From: Salipaludibacillus sp. CUR1
GTDB lineage: Bacteria; Bacillota; Bacilli; Bacillales; Salisediminibacteriaceae
Direction of reading: 5' to 3'
DNA: 64,000 nucleotides
Assembly: GCF_021028955.1 (NCBI RefSeq)
Contig: NZ_JAIWPE010000064.1
Span: 1 to 64,000 of the forward strand
A program made the position numbers and the translations under genes. Shown piece by piece: positions 44,169 to 53,310 of the stretch (position 1 is the first letter of the stretch; every line of letters starts with the position of its first letter). The notes under the pieces were generated by a model, which saw nothing but the letters and a program-made list of their open reading frames with translations, ran no database searches and was not told the origin of the DNA.

Positions 44169-45434
44169 ATGTCAGGTCAAAAAATTACAGTAAATAACGG
44201 TGTATTAGATGTACCAAACGAACCGGTGATTCCTTATATTGAAGGTGACGGAATCGGCCCGGATATCTGGAAAGCCGCTTCCAGGGTAATTGAGGCTGCC
44301 GTGGATAAAGCTTATAATGGAGAGAAAAAAATTCACTGGAAAGAAGTACTGGCAGGGGAAAAAGCTCATGATAAAACTGGAGAGTGGCTACCTGAAGAGA
44401 CACTTGATACGATTCGGGAATATATTATCGCTATAAAAGGTCCTTTGACAACACCAATTGGCGGCGGTTTCCGTTCATTAAACGTGGCTTTACGCCAGGA
44501 ACTTGACCTTTATACATGCCTTCGTCCTGTCCGCTGGTTTGAAGGAGTGCCATCACCTGTTAAACGCCCACAGGATACAGACATGGTTATTTTCCGTGAA
44601 AATTCAGAAGACATTTATGCAGGAATTGAATACCAGAAAGGTACAGAGGATGTTAAAAAGCTGATTAACTTCTTGCAGGACGAAATGGGCGCTACAAAAA
44701 TCCGTTTCCCTGAAACATCCGGTATTGGTATTAAACCTGTTTCCGAAGAAGGAACTCACCGCCTTGTAAGAGCGGCTATTCAATATGCACTTGATGAAGG
44801 GCGGAAGAGTGTCACTCTCGTTCATAAAGGGAACATTATGAAATTTACAGAAGGTGCTTTTAAGAACTGGGGTTATGAATTAGCTGAAAAAGAATTCGGC
44901 GATAAAGTATTTACCTGGGCTGAATACGATCGTATCGTAGAAGAAAAAGGTAAAGAAGCAGCAAACGAAGCGCAATCAAAAGCAGAAGCGGAAGGAAAAA
45001 TTATTATTAAAGACTCTATTGCTGATATTTTCCTTCAGCAGATTCTTACCCGTCCAAAAGAGTTCGATGTAGTGGCTACGATGAACTTGAACGGGGATTA
45101 CGTTTCCGATGCTCTTGCAGCTCAAGTAGGCGGGATCGGTATCGCCCCTGGTGCTAACATCAACTATGCTTCCGGACACGCTATTTTTGAAGCTACCCAT
45201 GGAACAGCTCCTAAATATGCAGGCCAGGATAAAGTAAACCCTTCATCTGTCCTTCTTTCAGGAGTGCTTATGCTCCGTCACCTAGGCTGGGGAGAAGCGG
45301 CTGATAGGATAGAAAATTCAATGGACAAAACCATTGGAGGCAAGACAGTAACTTATGACTTTGCCAGGCTGATGGATGGGGCTACAGAAGTAAAATGTTC
45401 TGAATTTGGGGACGCGCTCATCAATAACCTTTAA
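44169..45434 (+). CDS. icd: Isocitrate dehydrogenase (NADP)
   Basis: Oxidises isocitrate to 2-oxoglutarate and CO2, producing NADPH. Motifs: [39 protein letters not shown] (substrate Ser region), [55 protein letters not shown], and [11 protein letters not shown]. 421 residues, like B. subtilis CitC. The AGGAGG site is followed by a T-rich spacer before the ATG. No terminator separates it from mdh. Confidence 0.97.
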   Translation: MSGQKITVNNGVLDVPNEPVIPYIEGDGIGPDIWKAASRVIEAAVDKAYNGEKKIHWKEVLAGEKAHDKTGEWLPEETLDTIREYIIAIKGPLTTPIGGGFRSLNVALRQELDLYTCLRPVRWFEGVPSPVKRPQDTDMVIFRENSEDIYAGIEYQKGTEDVKKLINFLQDEMGATKIRFPETSGIGIKPVSEEGTHRLVRAAIQYALDEGRKSVTLVHKGNIMKFTEGAFKNWGYELAEKEFGDKVFTWAEYDRIVEEKGKEAANEAQSKAEAEGKIIIKDSIADIFLQQILTRPKEFDVVATMNLNGDYVSDALAAQVGGIGIAPGANINYASGHAIFEATHGTAPKYAGQDKVNPSSVLLSGVLMLRHLGWGEAADRIENSMDKTIGGKTVTYDFARLMDGATEVKCSEFGDALINNL

Positions 45435-45499
45435 TAACTGGCACATACACCAGAAACACGAATACGTTTATTCATATCTTACGGAGGGGTGCGATATAA

Positions 45500-46438
45500 A
45501 TGGCTATTAAACGAAGAAAAATCAGTGTGGTCGGCGGGGGATTTACCGGTACAACAACTGCATTAATGGCGGCTCAGAAAGAACTTGGGGATGTCGTGCT
45601 GGTCGATATTCCTAAAATGGAAGATCCTACTAAAGGAAAAGCTCTGGACATGCTTGAGGCAAGCCCTGTCCAAGGCTTTGATTCCAAAATAACGGGAACG
45701 TCCGATTATAGGGATACAGCTGAATCAGATATTGTGGTGATTACCGCAGGTATTCCAAGAAAACCGGGAATGAGCCGTGATGACCTTGTAAGTACTAATG
45801 CAGGAATTATGAAGAGTGTGACTAAAGAAATTGTTAAATATTCGCCTGATTGCTTCATTCTGGTACTTACAAACCCTGTAGATGCAATGACGTATTCGGT
45901 ATTTCAAGAATCCGGTTTCCCTAAAAACCGGGTGATCGGACAGTCAGGTGTGTTAGATACAGCCAGGTTTAATACGTTTGTAGCCGAAGAATTAAATATA
46001 TCTGTTGAAGATGTGACCGGATTTGTTCTAGGCGGCCATGGCGATGACATGGTGCCGATGCTCCGCTACAGTTTTGCAGGCGGCATTCCACTTCAGAAAT
46101 TAATTTCTGAAGAAAGATTAGCCGCTATTGTGGAACGAACTCGCAAAGGAGGAGGCGAAATCGTTAACCTCCTTGGAACGGGAAGTGCCTATTACGCTCC
46201 GGCAGCCTCTCTGGTCAAAATGATGGAAGCTATTTTGAAGGACAAGAAGCGCATCCTGCCTTCAATAGCTTACCTTGAGGGAGAGTACGGTTATGAAGAT
46301 ATCTACCTTGGCGTTCCGACTATATTAGGCGGAAACGGAATTGAAAAAATCTTCGAACTGGATCTTAATGAGGAAGAAAAAGAAGCCCTTAATAAATCGG
46401 CTGAATCAGTAAAAGAGGTTATGAAATTAGTAAAGTAA
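45500..46438 (+). CDS. mdh: Malate dehydrogenase
   Basis: NAD-dependent oxidation of malate to oxaloacetate. Lactate/malate dehydrogenase fold: [28 protein letters not shown] (Rossmann), substrate-loop arginines in [40 protein letters not shown] and the catalytic His in [10 protein letters not shown]. 312 residues as in B. subtilis CitH. GGAGGGG lies 9 nt before the ATG. Last gene of the TCA cluster before a strong terminator. Confidence 0.97.
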   Translation: MAIKRRKISVVGGGFTGTTTALMAAQKELGDVVLVDIPKMEDPTKGKALDMLEASPVQGFDSKITGTSDYRDTAESDIVVITAGIPRKPGMSRDDLVSTNAGIMKSVTKEIVKYSPDCFILVLTNPVDAMTYSVFQESGFPKNRVIGQSGVLDTARFNTFVAEELNISVEDVTGFVLGGHGDDMVPMLRYSFAGGIPLQKLISEERLAAIVERTRKGGGEIVNLLGTGSAYYAPAASLVKMMEAILKDKKRILPSIAYLEGEYGYEDIYLGVPTILGGNGIEKIFELDLNEEEKEALNKSAESVKEVMKLVK

Positions 46439-46449
46439 CCGGAATATCA

Positions 46450-46488
46450 GGAGAAGCCCTTGTACAGGAGGGTTTCTCCCTATTTTTT
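46450..46488 (+). terminator. Terminator of icd-mdh
   Basis: 11-bp stem GGAGAAGCCCT/AGGGTTTCTCC followed by CTATTTTTT. Confidence 0.9.
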
Positions 46489-46496
46489 AACCATTA

Positions 46497-46510
46497 TGTA
46501 AACGCTTTCT
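46497..46510 (+). promoter_or_regulatory. cre site upstream of the MaoC-like gene
   Basis: TGTAAACGCTTTCT matches TGWAANCGNTNWCA at 13 of 14 positions, 30 nt before the MaoC-like start codon and just past the mdh terminator. Confidence 0.68.
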
Positions 46511-46540
46511 ACAATTGATTTATCAGAGAGGTGAAGAGAT

Positions 46541-47020
46541 ATGTTTACTAAAAAAAGAAAAATAGGCCGTACAATCAGCCAGCTGAAACCAGGAGACGAA
46601 TACAATTCTGAGAAAAAAGTTGAAGATAAAGACATCCTTCTCTACCTCGGCTTTACAAATGATGCTAATCCGGTCTATATCCAGCACGATTACGCATCGC
46701 GAACACCTTTCCAGAAGCCGATTGTTCCTCACATAATGTTAAACGGGTATATCTCTTCAGCAGTCTCTATGCACTTACCTGGCCCTGGAAGTGTTATTTT
46801 AGACCAGAACCTGTCCTTTCCGAAGCCTTTGTACCATTACGGAACGTTGAAATTAAAATTAACTCTGGAAAAAATAGAACAAAAAGAACACCGGGTTTCT
46901 ATCTCTGTTCACGGTCGTGATGAGTATGACGACACCGTGGTGAAAGGGTCTCTGACCGTTTGCCCTCCTTATCCATGGAAGCCGGTTACACACGATACAG
47001 GCACGTTTGAAAATTTCTGA
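46541..47020 (+). CDS. MaoC-like hydratase (hotdog fold)
   Basis: 159-residue single hotdog-domain protein of the MaoC / R-specific enoyl-CoA hydratase family. The hydratase motif region reads GFTNDANPVYIQHDYA, with the Asp and His expected for catalysis (D-x4-H spacing is approximate), followed by VPHIMLNGYISSAV. A C-terminal FPKPLYHYGTLKLKLTLEKIE matches the family's second strand block. AGAGGTGAAGAG precedes the ATG. Lies between mdh and phoP; a strong cre-like site before it suggests CcpA control. The physiological substrate, perhaps a fatty enoyl-CoA, is not known. Confidence 0.83.
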   Translation: MFTKKRKIGRTISQLKPGDEYNSEKKVEDKDILLYLGFTNDANPVYIQHDYASRTPFQKPIVPHIMLNGYISSAVSMHLPGPGSVILDQNLSFPKPLYHYGTLKLKLTLEKIEQKEHRVSISVHGRDEYDDTVVKGSLTVCPPYPWKPVTHDTGTFENF

Positions 47021-47040
47021 TTCTATTGCCCAGTTCCTTA

Positions 47041-47382
47041 GAGGTAGGGACAAAAGAATAGTTATCATAAAGAAAGCCGAACAAAATTTTTGAATTTTGT
47101 TCGGCTGTTCTTTTTGAGAAAAGGAGTTATTTTAGTCCGCCAGGCGGACGCTTGCCCAGGGGCTTGTCTTCAGCTAAATTCAACTCAGCCTGGAGCTTCG
47201 TTGAATTGGATCTTCAGACTGCGCTTAATCCCTGTGGCGTCACCGCCTTCTGTCCTTCAATTAAAAAAATCAGAGGCTATTTAATAATAGGTAAAACTAA
47301 AAGTAACCCACCTTTTGAAAAATGTCTCATAATAATTATTGTTCGTCTTTTACAAACATGTTTTTAGTTTTGTCCCAGCCTC
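47041..47382 (+). repeat. Palindrome-rich intergenic repeat, copy B
   Basis: 342-bp element nearly identical in its core to copy A (19398-19748), in the opposite genomic orientation. Ends: GAGGTAGGGACAAAAG and TTTTGTCCCAGCCTC (13 of 15 as an inverted pair). Inside: hairpin AGCCGAACAAAATT (47075-47106), GTCCGCCAGGCGGAC palindrome (47135-47149), and ATTCAAC/GTTGAAT arms. It starts 20 nt after the MaoC-like stop codon, in the same orientation as that gene. The rest of the gap to phoP holds only the phoP promoter. Confidence 0.9.
47075..47115 (+). terminator. Hairpin of repeat copy B, likely terminator of the MaoC-like gene
   Basis: 14-bp stem AGCCGAACAAAATT/AATTTTGTTCGGCT with a 4-nt loop, then GTTCTTTTT. 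Confidence 0.78.
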
Positions 47383-47479
47383 TTTCTGCCCTTCTTAAAG
47401 TTAAAAAATGGCACAGTCAGACGTCAAGGAATGATCAATCGATACACTGTTCTTACCGGCACTCAGGCGGAATAGCGCT

Positions 47480-47508
47480 TTGTGAAAAAAAATGAAATAT
47501 AGTATGAT
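47480..47508 (+). promoter_or_regulatory. Promoter of phoPR
   Basis: TTGTGA (47480-47485), 17 nt, TATGAT (47503-47508). Confidence 0.65.
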
Positions 47509-47577
47509 AAATAAAAACAGTCACAAATAAAAAGCTTTGAAGATTTCAGGGGGTCAAAGCAGTCCAGGAGGAAAATA

Positions 47578-48291
47578 ATGCAGAAAATACTAATTGTAGA
47601 TGACGAAGAATCTATCTTAACGTTGCTGCAATTTAATTTGGAGCAAGGCGGGTTTAAAGTAACTGAAGCCATGGATGGTAAGCAGGCTTTGGAAAAAGCA
47701 ATGAAAGAAGAATTTGACCTTATTATATTAGACCTTATGCTGCCTGAAATGGACGGCCTGGAAGTCTGCAAAGCACTCCGCCAAAATAAAATATTAACTC
47801 CTATTCTTATGCTTACTGCAAAAGATGATGAGTTTGATAAGGTGCTTGGTTTAGAACTGGGAGCAGATGACTACTTAACTAAACCTTTTAGTCCGAGAGA
47901 AGTAGTGGCAAGAGTAAGGGCTATTTTAAGACGCTCTCACAAACCTGCTGAAAGACCGGAGGCTGAGAGGAAAACAACTAAAGTTACTATTGGAGATGTA
48001 GAGGTTTTTCCGGAAAATTATGAAGTGTTTTTACGCGGTGAAGCTTTGGAACTGACTCCTAAAGAGTTTGAGCTGCTGGTATATTTAACAAATAACAAAG
48101 GCAGAGTATTGACCCGGGATCAGTTGCTTAACGCTGTCTGGAATTACGAATTTGTAGGAGATACAAGAATTGTAGATGTGCATATCAGCCATCTGAGAGA
48201 AAAGATTGAGCCGAATACCAAAAAGCCCGTTTATATTAAAACAATCCGTGGACTGGGGTACAAACTGGAGACCCCGGTAACTCATGAATAG
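47578..48291 (+). CDS. phoP: Phosphate response regulator PhoP
   Basis: OmpR-family response regulator that, when phosphorylated by PhoR, switches phosphate-starvation genes. The receiver domain (1-115) has acidic residues in LIVDDEE, phosphoacceptor Asp53 in LIILDLMLPEMDG, and Lys in DYLTKPFSPRE. The winged-helix output domain (about 135-235) ends with VHISHLREKIEPNTKKPVYIKTIRGLGYKL. 237 residues. CAGGAGG precedes the ATG. Its stop overlaps phoR by 8 nt. It follows the mdh cluster, as in B. subtilis. Confidence 0.95.
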   Translation: MQKILIVDDEESILTLLQFNLEQGGFKVTEAMDGKQALEKAMKEEFDLIILDLMLPEMDGLEVCKALRQNKILTPILMLTAKDDEFDKVLGLELGADDYLTKPFSPREVVARVRAILRRSHKPAERPEAERKTTKVTIGDVEVFPENYEVFLRGEALELTPKEFELLVYLTNNKGRVLTRDQLLNAVWNYEFVGDTRIVDVHISHLREKIEPNTKKPVYIKTIRGLGYKLETPVTHE

Positions 48292-50056
48292 TTACCGCTT
48301 CAGATTAATCTTTCCACTATCATTAATCATACTTGTTGTTTTGGGCGCACTCGGTGCTGTACTGGGCCCTTTCTTTAAAGAGTTTTATCATGACCGTATG
48401 TATGACAGGGTGGAAAAGGAAGCCGCTTTAATTTCTTACCATTTACAGGAAGTGACTGTCAGTGATCAAGCTTACTTGCAGGAAATTATCGGTGAGATGT
48501 CAGACAGGCTTGATGTCAGGATAACTGTTATCACGTATGACGGGGAAGTAATAGGGGAGTCTCATGAGGATCCTGCCTTAATGGATAACCATCTTAACAG
48601 GCCTGAAATACAGTCGGCTATCAGCGGGGAAACCGGACGGGAAGTCAGGTACAGTCAAACGGTGGAAGAAGATTTGTTATATTTTGCGTCTCCATTAGAA
48701 TTAGATGATGAGATAGAAGGGTTTCTTCGTTTAGGCTTGGAAATGGATGAACTGAACTCCGTTTACCAGAATATATGGACACTCATTTTCGTGTCGTTTT
48801 TTATTGCATTCTTAGTTATTCTTATGCTGACAACCAAACTTACTAATCAGATGGTAAGGCCGGTTGAAGATGCAAGAAGGGTCGCAAACGAACTGGCAAA
48901 AGGCAACTTTTCTGCGAGAACGTTTGAAGGGGCTGACCTGGAAACAGGTGAACTGAACAGATCAATAAATGTCCTGGCTGAAAATCTGGATCAAGTAACC
49001 AAAACTTATGAAATTCAGCAGGAGCGGCTTGAAACCCTTATCGAAAACATGGGGAGCGGGCTCATTCTGATTAACTCCAAAGGGGATATTACCCTCGTCA
49101 ATCGTTCATGCAAGGAAATATTTGATGAGGATACAGACAATTGGAAAAACCAGCTCTATTATAAAGCGATCAAGCATAAACAAATAATTAAATTTATTCA
49201 GGAAATTTTTCTTACAGAAAAAAGGACCCGCACCCAGCTGAAACTGTCAATAGGCATCTACAGAAGACATGTGGACGTTCATGGGGCGCCAATCATTGGT
49301 ACTGATGAAAAGTTAAAAGGAATAGTCGTTGTTTTCCATGACATAACGGAACTTAAAAAGCTGGAGCAGGCCAGGAAAGATTTTGTAGCCAATGTGTCTC
49401 ATGAACTTAAGACCCCTGTGACATCGCTAAAAGGGTTTACTGAAACCCTCCTTGACGGTGCAATGGAGGATGACCAGTTAAGAAGACGGTTTTTAACTAT
49501 TATTTCGAAAGAATCCTCACGTCTCGAAGGACTTATAAATGACCTTCTGGAGCTGTCCAGAATTGAAGGCTCCAAGTTCCAGCTTAACTGGGAACAGGTA
49601 AATATTGAGGCGCTGGCAGATGAGGTTTTCCTTATTCTGGATGAAAAAGCATCCGCAAAAAAAATGAAACTGGACAAAAAAATATCAGGTTCTTCAACCA
49701 TTGAGGGGGACCCTCACAGACTCAAACAAATACTAATTAATCTAATAAACAACGCCATTGTTTATACTCCCGAAGAAGGGACTATAACGGTGAGGGTTAA
49801 AGAACAAGCTGAAACGGTTCTTGTAGAAGTAGAGGATACAGGGATAGGAATAAACAAGAAAGAAGTACCGCGGATCTTTGAACGCTTTTACCGCGTGGAC
49901 AGGGCAAGAAGCAGAAATTCAGGGGGAACCGGATTAGGCCTGGCTATTGTAAAACACCTGGCGGAAGCTCACCATGCTAAAGTGACGGTTGAGAGTGAAC
50001 CTGGGAAAGGAACTGTTTTCCGGCTTATGTTTTATAAAGAACGAAAAACAGTCTGA
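48284..50056 (+). CDS. phoR: Phosphate sensor histidine kinase PhoR
   Basis: Membrane sensor kinase partner of PhoP. Order: TM1 (about residues 8-28), extracellular PAS-like domain (30-155), TM2 (about 164-185), HAMP (187-240), PAS (245-355), dimerisation domain with His373 (ANVSHELKTPVTSLKG), and ATPase domain with INLINNAIVYTPEEG (N box), VEDTGIGI and GGTGLGLAIVKHL (G boxes). 590 residues. Its start overlaps the phoP stop by 8 nt. In Bacillus the signal is linked to wall teichoic acid metabolism, which would also need genes outside this window. Confidence 0.95.
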   Translation: MNSYRFRLIFPLSLIILVVLGALGAVLGPFFKEFYHDRMYDRVEKEAALISYHLQEVTVSDQAYLQEIIGEMSDRLDVRITVITYDGEVIGESHEDPALMDNHLNRPEIQSAISGETGREVRYSQTVEEDLLYFASPLELDDEIEGFLRLGLEMDELNSVYQNIWTLIFVSFFIAFLVILMLTTKLTNQMVRPVEDARRVANELAKGNFSARTFEGADLETGELNRSINVLAENLDQVTKTYEIQQERLETLIENMGSGLILINSKGDITLVNRSCKEIFDEDTDNWKNQLYYKAIKHKQIIKFIQEIFLTEKRTRTQLKLSIGIYRRHVDVHGAPIIGTDEKLKGIVVVFHDITELKKLEQARKDFVANVSHELKTPVTSLKGFTETLLDGAMEDDQLRRRFLTIISKESSRLEGLINDLLELSRIEGSKFQLNWEQVNIEALADEVFLILDEKASAKKMKLDKKISGSSTIEGDPHRLKQILINLINNAIVYTPEEGTITVRVKEQAETVLVEVEDTGIGINKKEVPRIFERFYRVDRARSRNSGGTGLGLAIVKHLAEAHHAKVTVESEPGKGTVFRLMFYKERKTV

Positions 50057-50211
50057 ACTTTTTTGAGTGACACTGCTCAATAGCCTTCAGGCTTTTCGCA
50101 GAAGGGGCCCGGTTTAAATCAGACGCCGTGCTTCTTAACGAATAATTTACAATTCCTTTATAAGGCGTTAATAATTAACCGGTATATTAACAGTGTGAAC
50201 TGTTTTTATAT

Positions 50212-50290
50212 GTGGAACCATACATGGTTCCACGTCCGAAGGTTCCTTCGGAAGAACGAAAGTTTCCCCTTGAGCTTTCGTTCTTTTTTA
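50212..50290 (+). repeat. Three stacked hairpins, last one a terminator
   Basis: GTGGAACCA/TGGTTCCAC (50212-50233), CCGAAG/CTTCGG (50236-50251), and AAGAACGAAAG/CTTTCGTTCTT (50252-50285) followed by TTTTA. They adjoin one another almost without spacers. The third can terminate phoPR transcripts. Confidence 0.85.
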
Positions 50291-50322
50291 TTTGAGGAAA
50301 CGATGGAAAGGGCGAAGTCGCC

Positions 50323-50450
50323 GATAGAATTGGATTTTCGCTGATAGAACTCGAATTTCGCTGATAGAACCTAAATTCCCGCCGGTAGAACTCAAATTTC
50401 ACCGCTAGCTCCCCTCTTCCGCTGATGTGCCCCCTGTTTTTGCTGACAGG
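50323..50450 (+). repeat. Decaying 20-21 bp tandem repeat
   Basis: Seven units begin at 50323, 50343, 50363, 50384, 50404, 50424 and 50445 with the consensus GATAGAACTCAAATTTCGCT; the first four are clear and the last three increasingly divergent. There are no spacers of CRISPR type. The gene-free stretch 50057-50641 holds nothing else certain. Confidence 0.8.
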
Positions 50451-50641
50451 ACGGCCTGCCCCGGAAGCAAAGGGAGATGATGCAGGGAGCATAACTATAA
50501 ATTTTAGCAGAGTGACCCTTAATAAAGGTCTAAAAGTCAAAAGTAAACGACTGCCGCCAAGACCTGGAGGTAGCCGTTTTTTCTAATTCTTATTGATTCG
50601 TGATAAAATGACGGTATCATAAATAAATCGAGGTGTTGGAT

Positions 50642-53275
50642 GTGAAGAAACTCGTCCTGGTAGACGGAAACAGTATTGCATATCGCGCATTTTTTGCACT
50701 TCCTCTTTTGAATAATGAAAAAGGGGTCTATACAAATGCCGTGTACGGTTTTACGACTATGATTATGAAAATTTTAGAAGATGAAAAACCCTCTCATATG
50801 CTTGTAGCTTTTGATGCAGGTAAAACCACTTTTAGACATGAAACGTATAAAGAATATAAAGGGAAACGCGAAAAAACACCTCCGGAGCTTGCGGAGCAGC
50901 TCCCGGTTATGAGGGATTTGCTGAAAGCTTTTAACATTCGCTATTTTGAAGTAGAGAACTATGAAGCGGATGACATTATTGGAACTCTTTCAACTCGTGC
51001 CCAACAGGAAAACAAGGATTGGGACATAAAAATATATACGGGCGATAAAGATTTACTCCAGCTTGTTACTGATAAAGTTCACGTGGCGCTGACTAAAAAA
51101 GGAATTACAAATGTCGATACATATGACTTGAACATGGTGGACGAGAAATACGGAATTAAGCCGGAGCAAATTATCGATATGAAGGGTCTGATGGGGGACA
51201 GTTCTGATAATATACCAGGCGTACCGGGTGTCGGCGAAAAAACGGCCTTAAAACTGCTCAAGCAGTACGGAACAGTAGACGGAGTATATGAGGCGTTGGA
51301 AGAAGTGTCAGGGAAAAAATTAAAGGAAAGACTCGAGGAGAATAAAGACCAGGCTTTTATGAGCAAAAAACTGGCGGAAATTTTTCGTGAAGCGCCGGTT
51401 GATGTAGCATTCGATGATTTGAAAATGGGGGATCCCCTCTATGATAAACTGACTGATCTGTTCAAAGAGCTGGAGTTCGCTTCTTTAATGGACAGAATTG
51501 GAGCAGATGACGCGGAAGAACAGGAAGAGATAGAAGCCCTGGAAATCCAGACAGTGACAGAAGTGACAGAAGATATACTTTTGTCCCCTTCTGCTGTAGT
51601 GATCGAAGTGCTTGCTGAAAATTATCATAATGCGGAAATAACCGGTGTGTCAATTTCCAATAAAACAGGGAACTATTATATTCCTACGGCAACAGCTTTA
51701 GAAAGTCATGTTTTTAAAAAATGGGCCGCAGATGAGAACAGGAAAAAATATATATTTAATGCTAAACGTGCCGTTGTCGCTCTCGGCTGGCAGGATATTA
51801 TGCTCGACGGCATCTCTTTTGATGTCCAAATTGCCTCCTACTTGATTGATCCTTCCGCAGGTTCGCACGAAATGGCTGATATCGCCATAAGGAAGCAAAG
51901 CTTAAAAGTCAGAAAAGATGAAGCTGTCTATGGAAAAGGAAAAAAACGCCAGGTGCCGTCAGAAGAGGAATTGGCTCAGCACCTTGGCCGTAAAGCAGCA
52001 GCTGTATTGGATCTTAAAGATGAGCTGGAAGGTGAACTGGAAGAAAACAGCCAGCTTGAACTTTTTGTTAATTTGGAAATGCCATTGTCAGTGATCTTAG
52101 GCAGGATGGAAATGTGCGGTGTGGCGGTTGATAAAGAAGAGCTGGAAAAAATGGGAGAAACTATTGTAGTCCGGCTGGAGGAGATGGAAAAGCAAATTCA
52201 CGAGCTTGCCGGGACTTCCTTTAATATCAATTCTCCTAAACAATTGGGAGACGTTTTGTTTGAGAAACTGAATTTACCTGTGATCAAGAAAACAAAAACA
52301 GGTTATTCAACTTCAGCTGATGTACTTGAAAAGCTGAAGGATTCCCATGAAATCATTCCTCACATTCTGCATTACCGGCAGTTAGGGAAGCTTAACTCGA
52401 CTTATATAGAGGGCCTATTGAAAGTCATTCACAAGAAGACAGGGAAGATCCATACCATTTTTAACCAGGCCATTACTCAAACTGGCCGTTTAAGTTCAAC
52501 TGAACCTAACTTGCAAAACATTCCTATCCGTCTGGAAGAGGGCCGTAAAATCAGGCACGCCTTTATACCTGAAAATGAAAATTCTTATATCCTGGCAGCA
52601 GATTACTCACAGATTGAGTTACGCGTGCTGGCTCATATCTCACAGGATAACAATTTAATCCAGGCCTTCAATGAGGGAATGGATGTTCATACAAAAACGG
52701 CGATGGATGTTTTCGGTGTGGAAAAAAGTGAGGTCACAGCCGATATGAGAAGAACAGCTAAGGCTGTGAATTTCGGAATAGTTTACGGCATCAGTGATTA
52801 CGGATTATCTCAAAGTTTAGGAATCAGCCGTAAAGAAGCCAAAATCTTTATTGAAAGATATCTGGACAGCTATCAGGGCGTTAAAAACTATATGGATGGT
52901 ATTATCGAAGATGCAAGAGAAAAAGGGTTTGTGACGACTCTCCTGAACAGAAGACGTTATTTGCCTGAATTGACAAGCAAAAATTTTAATCAGAGGACTT
53001 TCGGGGAAAGAACAGCTATGAATACACCAATCCAGGGAAGTGCAGCTGATATTATCAAAAAAGCAATGGTAGAGATGGCTGAATTTCTGGAAGAAGAGAA
53101 GATGGAGTCGAGGCTCCTTCTGCAGGTGCACGATGAACTGATTTTTGAAGTACCCGAAAATGAATTAGATAAAATGAAAAAAGCGGTGCCGGAAGTGATG
53201 GCGAATGCTGTTAATCTTGAGGTTCCGCTTGAAGCGGATGTATCATTCGGAAAAACATGGTACGACGCAAAGTAA
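50642..53275 (+). CDS. polA: DNA polymerase I
   Basis: Fills gaps in repair and removes RNA primers. Order: 5'-3' nuclease domain (1-290, with DADDIIGTL-like EADDIIGTLSTRA and GLMGDSSDNIPGVPGVGEKTA), a degenerate 3'-5' exonuclease domain (about 305-465) lacking the D-x-E motif (VVIEVLAENYHNAEI), and the polymerase domain with DYSQIELRVLAHIS, RRTAKAVNFGIVYG and LLQVHDELIFEV. Proofreading should be absent, as in other Bacillus PolA. GTG at 50642 is preferred over 50633, since GAGGTG is 6 nt upstream; 877 residues. Heads the polA-mutM-ytaF-coaE unit. Confidence 0.97.
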   Translation: MKKLVLVDGNSIAYRAFFALPLLNNEKGVYTNAVYGFTTMIMKILEDEKPSHMLVAFDAGKTTFRHETYKEYKGKREKTPPELAEQLPVMRDLLKAFNIRYFEVENYEADDIIGTLSTRAQQENKDWDIKIYTGDKDLLQLVTDKVHVALTKKGITNVDTYDLNMVDEKYGIKPEQIIDMKGLMGDSSDNIPGVPGVGEKTALKLLKQYGTVDGVYEALEEVSGKKLKERLEENKDQAFMSKKLAEIFREAPVDVAFDDLKMGDPLYDKLTDLFKELEFASLMDRIGADDAEEQEEIEALEIQTVTEVTEDILLSPSAVVIEVLAENYHNAEITGVSISNKTGNYYIPTATALESHVFKKWAADENRKKYIFNAKRAVVALGWQDIMLDGISFDVQIASYLIDPSAGSHEMADIAIRKQSLKVRKDEAVYGKGKKRQVPSEEELAQHLGRKAAAVLDLKDELEGELEENSQLELFVNLEMPLSVILGRMEMCGVAVDKEELEKMGETIVVRLEEMEKQIHELAGTSFNINSPKQLGDVLFEKLNLPVIKKTKTGYSTSADVLEKLKDSHEIIPHILHYRQLGKLNSTYIEGLLKVIHKKTGKIHTIFNQAITQTGRLSSTEPNLQNIPIRLEEGRKIRHAFIPENENSYILAADYSQIELRVLAHISQDNNLIQAFNEGMDVHTKTAMDVFGVEKSEVTADMRRTAKAVNFGIVYGISDYGLSQSLGISRKEAKIFIERYLDSYQGVKNYMDGIIEDAREKGFVTTLLNRRRYLPELTSKNFNQRTFGERTAMNTPIQGSAADIIKKAMVEMAEFLEEEKMESRLLLQVHDELIFEVPENELDKMKKAVPEVMANAVNLEVPLEADVSFGKTWYDAK

Positions 53276-53310
53276 GTTATAAGAAGTTAAAGGTAAGCAG
53301 GTGATCAAGT

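Noticed and set aside
47470-47486. cre-like AATAGCGCTTTGTG at the phoP promoter
   Set aside because: Only the central CGCTTT fits; both ends mismatch.
50166-50195. Pho boxes (TTAATA/TTAACC/TTAACA) downstream of phoR
   Set aside because: The TTAA repeats are not at the 11-bp spacing needed for PhoP dimers.
50323-50450. CRISPR array
   Set aside because: Units are directly adjacent with no unique spacers, and no cas genes are present.
50187-50540. Minus-strand 117-codon frame upstream of polA
   Set aside because: It is a translation of the 20-21 bp tandem repeat and hairpins (periodic FYRRE/FYQRN peptide), without start signals.
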